NCBI RefSeq assembly: GCF_932526225.1
Contig: NC_064047.1
Location: forward strand, 8,483,994-8,547,993
Direction: 5' to 3'
Length of the DNA: 64,000 bases
Origin: Nematostella vectensis
Taxonomy: Eukaryota > Cnidaria > Anthozoa > Actiniaria > Edwardsiidae
Shown: piece by piece, positions 58,574 through 64,000 of the stretch
Layout: every line of letters begins with the position of its first letter
Numbering within the stretch: the stretch's first letter is position 1
Program-made: the position numbers and the translations under genes
Notes under the pieces: model-generated
Seen by the model: only the letters and a program-made list of their open reading frames with translations
Databases searched by the model: none
What the model was told of the DNA's origin: nothing

Positions 58574-58759
58574 ACTTGATTAAACAGGGACCATGATCTT
58601 TGCTAGCTGGGAGGTTAAGGAAATATGACGCAGATTTTCCTCCACAACTTTAAGGGGGTTGGACTAAGGGATGTGAGAGACACTAGGGTCCTTCAAGGGT
58701 GCAGGAATATAGCGCTCTTGGATTGGACGTTATATATGTCACGAATCACAGGAGCAAGC

Positions 58760-60755
58760 TCAAGGGCGAAATTTCTCCAAACCATGTTGGGAGTTGAGGT
58801 AATAAAGAAATTGAGGTAATAAAGAAATGGTAGGCTGTCTCTTCCGTGTCACTGTTTGGACCTCACACTTAGATGTGTTGAACTTTAAACGCCAATCCCT
58901 GCTCCAGCACAGCAAACTGTCAAGGTCTTCTTGCAACAAGTCACAGTCAGCAGGAGAGTTGATGGTGCGGGAGCACTTTAAGACGTCGGCAAACAGAGCC
59001 ACAGTTGAGTTCTCAGTCGCAGCATGGAGATCGGTTTACGTAAATGAGGAACAGCAGAGGGCCAAGGATACTGCCTTGAGGGACTCCAGATGGAACAGGA
59101 CACCGACCTGATGTGAAGCCGTGGACTGGACAACGTTGGCCACGTCCCGTGAGATGACTCCCAAGCCACTTAAGTAGACTTCCACCGATTCCATACCGAG
59201 ACAGGTTGAATAGCAGATGACTGAGAGACACTGTCGAAAGCTTTAGCAACATGGAGAAGAACTATTTCCGACTGCAGGCTTTGGTCTAGGGCGTGGCCAA
59301 TTTCGTGATAGAAGGACAGCAACTGCGTCACCGTGGAACGCCCTTTTAGAAAACCATGTTGGGAACCGTCCAATAGAGTACTCAGGTGATCTTTCAGGTG
59401 GGCATAGATACACCTATCTAGTACTTTGGAAACGATGCAAAGCAAATAGATTGGCCGGTAATTGGTGAGATCATCCTTTTTTCCCATTTTTGTGTAAAGG
59501 TACAACAAAGGCTTCTTTCAACTCTGCAGCAACCTTGCCAGAGTCAAGGGAATTATTAAAGAGGACACATAGAGAGGGCGAGAGCTCGAGCGCACATTCC
59601 TTTAGAACAGCAGTAGGTAGTCAATCAGGGCCGGGGGCTTGTGTGGGCTTTGTGTGTGTAAGAGCGTCGCCAAGGGAGTCGTGGTATTCTTTTAGCTTTG
59701 TATTTATCAGGTCTTTGGATTTTTGTATTTTTCGGTGTAATGGGGGCTGTTCAGATCTTTAGCTGCACGCCTTGCATTTGCTTCTTCTTTAGCAAGTGAA
59801 GCACTTCCTTGTCAATCCGTGGTGGGGTATTGGTATCCTTGATTTGACCTTTGGTATGTTGGCATCAATAATTTCCATGAGCGTCTTTTTCCTAGTGGTC
59901 CAGCAAGTGTCAACAACATAGCCAGCAGACGCGAAGATCTCAGCAGTTAGACGCTGCTGTATTTGCACCTTGATTGCATCAAAGTCCGCTGATTCGATCT
60001 TATACGTTGTTCGCGCTGGTTTCTTTACTCGCTTGGGCCGTGCATCGATGTCGAGTTCTAGGAGCTTGTGGCCAGTAAAGAGACCAGCGTCAGCTGCAGA
60101 CATAGACTTACGAAATACGATTTGGTTCGTTAGAGATGATTAGGTCCAGGGTGTTATTCTTGGGAGTAGAAAAAGGGGTGGAGCTGATGTAGAGAATGAT
60201 TCCTTAGCGTTTCGCAGAAGGCAAAGTCAGCAGAGTTGGTAGAGCTAGAAAAGCCACAACCATCAACTTATTTGATAGCAGGGAAGTTAAAGTCCCCATT
60301 GATAATATAGTGGCTATGCAGAATACGCGAGGCTACGTTGACCAGCAGAGTTGAAAGCTTGCGCGCAGATTCAGAGTCGTGGCTAGGGGTAGCATCCGGT
60401 GGACGATAAATGGTGCTGAGAATATAAGAGGGTCATACCAAATGGATTTCGAGACACACAAGTTCCAGATCAACCTCTAGGTCAGTATGACGACGGCAGT
60501 CAATATCATCCTTGACAGCGACAAGAACTCCTCCCCCAACACGCCCTGTCCGATCACATCTGAAGATCAAATAGCCTTTCTCCAGAACTTCAGAGTCCAA
60601 GATGTTGTCAGTTAACCAGGATTCAGTGACGCAGACAATGTCATACTGGTTCGCGTACACCAACTTTTAAAAGGCTACCAGTTGGTTGGCTTGTTCACCG
60701 CCAGTACTTTTTAAGCTCTGTGCATTAAGCGACAGGCAGGTGATGTTCTTACGGG
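58760..60755 (-). pseudogene. Non-LTR retrotransposon with endonuclease and RT (element A), decayed
   Basis: On the minus strand an apurinic-type endonuclease start (ITCLSLNAQSLKSTGG, then an in-frame TAA, then YDIVCVTESWL and GRVGGGVLVAVKDD) spans 60755-60433. A linker (60103-59789) includes TTRKKTLMEIIDANIP. RT blocks follow at 59508-58760: NYRPIYLLCIVSKVLD, HGFLKGRSTVTQLL, AKAFDSVSQ, SGVPQGSILGPLLFLIYVN. At the catalytic FADD position the sequence reads FADV. Several frame shifts are needed. Element B lies directly downstream in the same orientation but belongs to another subfamily. Confidence 0.88.
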
Positions 60756-60991
60756 TAGAGGATCTGTATGTTGTAGGGCTAGGGTTGATAGAAATATCTC
60801 CGCCTTAAGAATATGCCGCGAAGCTGATGAGTTTAGATAGTACAAGCATGGTGCCCGCGATCGCTTGGTCCTCCTGTGGTGAGAACTTAGGCGAGAAAAT
60901 TCAATGCCATTCTCAACGCATAACAAGCGGGAGGCGGGTTGAAGCCATATGTAAGGTCTTTCTGCTAAACATTCCGATACAATGATGGAAG

Positions 60992-61353
60992 TCAAGTGAT
61001 GTTTACACGAAAAAACACGACAGGAGATGGCGTTTTACTTTGAAGTGAATAATTCGCTTCGCTGAATCTTGGGTAGTCTCCATTGACCAAGGGTGCCACA
61101 GAACAATACGACCATTGTTGCTTGTCTGTGCAGACTTTGCAAATCGCAAACCAATACTCGTCGTCCTGCAAACCATCCGAAAGCAGAAACACAGCAGAAA
61201 ACCTGGTTGATGAGACTCCCATCCGGCAGAGTGTTCCCACATATGTACGGAACACTGCTGAGAGTCAAGTTCGACCCGGGATCCGCATGGTGTAACAAAA
61301 ATAAAAACAAGAGCGGAGAGCAAAAATACGTGGCCGGATCTCATTAGGGTCAT
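60992..61353 (-). other. Three overlapping minus-strand frames, unassigned
   Basis: All three frames stay open over 220-350 bp. One begins with a signal-like stretch (SGHVFLLSALVFIFV). Another has a Trp/Cys-rich stretch that looks protein-like (EYWFAICKVCTDKQQWSYC). None is recognised. It may be a decayed gene with a frameshift, or the 5' leader of element A. Confidence 0.3.
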
Positions 61354-61530
61354 TGTGCCCCTAACGATAGGGTCATTATGCCCCTAATGATAGCTTTATA
61401 TAATGCTTCATGTTCGTTAGTGTGTTATTTATATTTTATTTATACACCCCAATATTTCCCTGTAGACCATCTTAATTCCCTCCCCATGCTTTAGATTTGT
61501 TGGGTATATTGCTATAGGTATAAAGCCTTC

Positions 61531-61755
61531 TTAACGTGTCCAAAGAAAGGACATCCGATACATCAACATGCCTATTGAATATTGATAAGCGTTTATAACC
61601 ATGCTTAAAAAGATGTCATACTCAAATGGCTTCAACTCCTCCAATGGCAGTGGGAAATTTTGTGATTTGATTTCCAGTTGAACTTCTTTCGTCGTTACCT
61701 TTTCGATGCTTTTGATAAGATTTTTTGCTTTGCCGGGTATACTAGCTATGTACAT
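61531..61755 (-). other. Short unassigned frame
   Basis: 74 codons, MYIASIPGKAKNLIKSIEKV then TTKEVQLEIKSQNFPLPLEE. The composition is protein-like (amphipathic, Lys/Glu) but no family is recognised and no splice signals are obvious. Confidence 0.25.
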
Positions 61756-62017
61756 ATTTATTATAGATTATTCGATCTGTAAAGGTTAAATTCCGCAGCT
61801 TACTGTTATATTATTACCTTTAACAACTGCATACACTCATTTCTACACCTAATAAGAAAGCACGGGATAATTAAAAGCCAAAACCGCGTCTAAATAAGTT
61901 TATTGACCAACAATCCTTGATATATTATTTATATCATGAATTATTCTTTTTATCAGGACTCAAAAGACAAGCGATATTATTCTGCGGATCAAGACCATTC
62001 AACCCCGTCAGTCATAT

Positions 62018-64000
62018 TTGCTGTTCTGGACGAGTTGTCACACGTCGTCATGGCAGATTTACATCTTGTTGCCGCTACACAGCGTACAACCGTCTGACCC
62101 AGATCTGCTGCTACCAAAACATCCTCCCAAGACGATATGGGGTCCACACTTCCTGCTGTGTACGCAGGACATATGACAACAGAAGGTACATTTGCTGTTC
62201 TGGACGAGTTGTACCACGTCGTTTTGGTAGGAATACATCTTGTTGCCGCTACACACCGTACAACCGACTGACCCAGATCTGCTGCTACCCAAATATCCTC
62301 CCAAGACGATATGGCGTTTACACTTCGTGCTGTGGACGCCAGACATATGACAACAGGAGGTACATTTGCTGTTCTGGACGAGTTGTCTTACGTCGATATG
62401 GCAAGAATACATCTTGTTGCCGCTACACACCATACAACCCACTGACCAAGATCTGCTGCTACCCAACTGTCCTCCCAAGACGGTATGGCGTTTACACTTC
62501 GTGCTGTGGACGCCAGACATATGACAACAGGAGGTACATTTGCTGTTCTGGACGAGTTGTTTTACGTCGATATGGCAAGAATACATCTTGTTGCCGCTAC
62601 ACACCATACAACCCACTGACCAAGATCTGCTGCTACCCAAATATCCTCGCAAGACGATATGGTGTTTACACTTCGTGCTGTGGACGCCAGACATATGACA
62701 ACAGAAGGTACATTTGCTGTTCTGGACGAGTTGTCCCACGTCGTTTTGGCAGGAATACTTCTTGTTGCCGCTACACACCCTACAACCGACTGAAGCAGAT
62801 CTGCTGCTACCCAAATATCCTCCCAAGGCTATATGGGGTCCACACTTCGTGCTGTGTACGCAGGACATATGACAACAGAAAGTACATTTGCTGTTCTGGA
62901 CGAGTTGTCCCACGTCGTTTTGGTAGGAATACTTCATGTTGCCGCTACACACCCTACAACCGACTGAAGCAGATCTGCTGCTACCCAAATATCCTCCCAA
63001 GACGATATGGCGTTTACACCTCGTGCTGTGGACGCCAGACATATGACAACAGGAGGTACATTTGCTGTTCTGGACGAGTTGTCCCACGTCGCTTTGGAAG
63101 GAATACTTCATGTTGCCGCTATACACCGTACAATCGACTGACCCAAACCTGCTGCTACCCAAATATTCTCCCAAGACGATATGGGGTCTACACTTCATGC
63201 TGTGTACGCCAGACATACGACAACAGAAAGTTTATTTGCTGTTCTGGACGAGTTGTCCCACGTCGTTTTGGAAGGAATACTTCTTGTTGCCGTTACACAC
63301 CCTACAACCGACTAAAGCAGATCTGCTGCTACCCAACTGTCCTCCCAAGACGGTATGGCGTTTACACTTCGTGCTGTGGACGCCAGACATATGACAACAG
63401 GAGGTACATTTGCTGTTCTGGACGAGTTGTTTTACGTCGATATGGCAAGAATACATCTTGTTGCCGCTACACACCATACAACCCACTAACCAAGATCTGC
63501 TGCTACCCAAATATCCTCCCAAGACGATATGGCGTTTACACTTTGTGCTGTGGACGCCAGACATATGACAACAGGAGGTACATTTGCTGTTCTGGACGAG
63601 TTGTTTTACGTCGATATGGCAAGAATACATCTTGTTGCCGCTACACACCATACAACCCACTGACCAAGATCTGCTGCTACCCAAATATCCTCCCAAGACG
63701 ATATGGCGTTTACACTTCCTGCTGTGGACGCCAGACATATGACAACAGGAGGTACATTTGCTGTTCTGGTCGAGTTGTTTTACGTCGATATGGCAAGAAT
63801 ACATCTTGTTGCCGCTATACACCGTACAATCGACTGACCCAAACCTGCTGCTACCCAAATATTCTCCCAAGACGATATGGGGTCTACACTTCATGCTGTG
63901 TACGCCAGACATACGACAACAGAAAGTTTATTTGCTGTTCTGGACGAGTTGTCCCACGTCGTTTTGGAAGGAATACTTCTTGTTGCCGTTACACACCCTA
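62018..64000. repeat. 174-bp satellite, >11 monomers, continues beyond the window
   Basis: The marker word tttgctgttctgg recurs at 62191, 62365, 62539, 62713, 62887, 63061, 63235, 63409, 63583, 63757 and 63931, i.e. every 174 bp. Monomers fall into types: ttttacgtcgatatggcaag, cccacgtcgttttgg and a caatcgactgacccaaacct variant. The last appears at 63061 and 63757, four monomers apart, followed by the same neighbour. This indicates a 696-bp higher-order unit. On the minus strand one frame is open in most monomers (58 codons with conserved Cys: STKCK, VGC-VCSGN, SKCT-CCH), but the variant monomer has TAA in that frame at both its occurrences. Confidence 0.93.

Noticed and set aside
62059-63216. 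385-residue Cys-rich gene
   Set aside because: Not called as CDS: open because the monomer is 174 bp (58 codons), and the frame has TAA in a recurrent monomer variant. Kept as a question in the findings.
1-64000. tRNA or rRNA genes
   Set aside because: I saw no B-box plus cloverleaf or rRNA core sequence on either strand by eye; a dedicated scan would be needed to be sure.

Overview
The window is animal genomic DNA, most likely from a cnidarian; a sea anemone such as Nematostella is my best guess. This rests on three intron-bearing conserved animal genes (CCT8, HECA and SYAP1 homologues), an ENPP-family ectoenzyme, and a dense load of small DNA-transposon derivatives, minisatellites and poly-G tracts. 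The species is an inference from memory of repeat style, not something the sequence proves.

Layout. 1-4.5 kb: repeats and small inverted-repeat elements. 4.57-7.16 kb (-): two-exon ENPP-like phosphodiesterase. 7.2-10.9 kb: dispersed repeats and a 1.2 kb pyrimidine-rich minisatellite. 10.9-12.5 kb (+): a small two-exon gene for an unrecognised 94-residue protein. 13.4-13.7 kb: a 220-bp mobile element carrying a complete type I hammerhead ribozyme on the minus strand. 16.2-30.9 kb (-): CCT8 (chaperonin theta), all 18 coding exons resolved, introns full of arrays, pogo-type elements and nested insertions. 31.96-33.24 kb (+): headcase homologue, divergent from CCT8. 36.6-42.6 kb (-): SYAP1 homologue, all 11 coding exons resolved, with one GC-AG intron. 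43-46.6 kb: nested inverted-repeat elements. 48.5-50.7 kb: a 0.9 kb segment present twice in direct orientation, followed by a gene for an acidic secreted protein (50.87 kb, +). 53.7-55.9 kb: a fold-back element with arms of about 430 bp. 57.6-60.8 kb: two decayed non-LTR retrotransposons. 62 kb to the end: a 174-bp satellite with a four-monomer higher-order repeat that runs off the window.

The most unusual signal is recurrent. In four introns (two in CCT8, two in SYAP1) the last bases of the upstream exon plus its 5' splice site have been tandemly duplicated into the intron, leaving 2 to 7 decoy donor sites directly downstream of the real one. The next most striking items are the intact hammerhead, a second decayed hammerhead-like pair in an inverted element inside CCT8, and the 174-bp satellite.

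CCT8, HECA and SYAP1 are housekeeping or growth-related animal genes with no sign of acting as an operon. CCT8 and HECA share a 1.06 kb divergent upstream region. HECA and SYAP1 converge.
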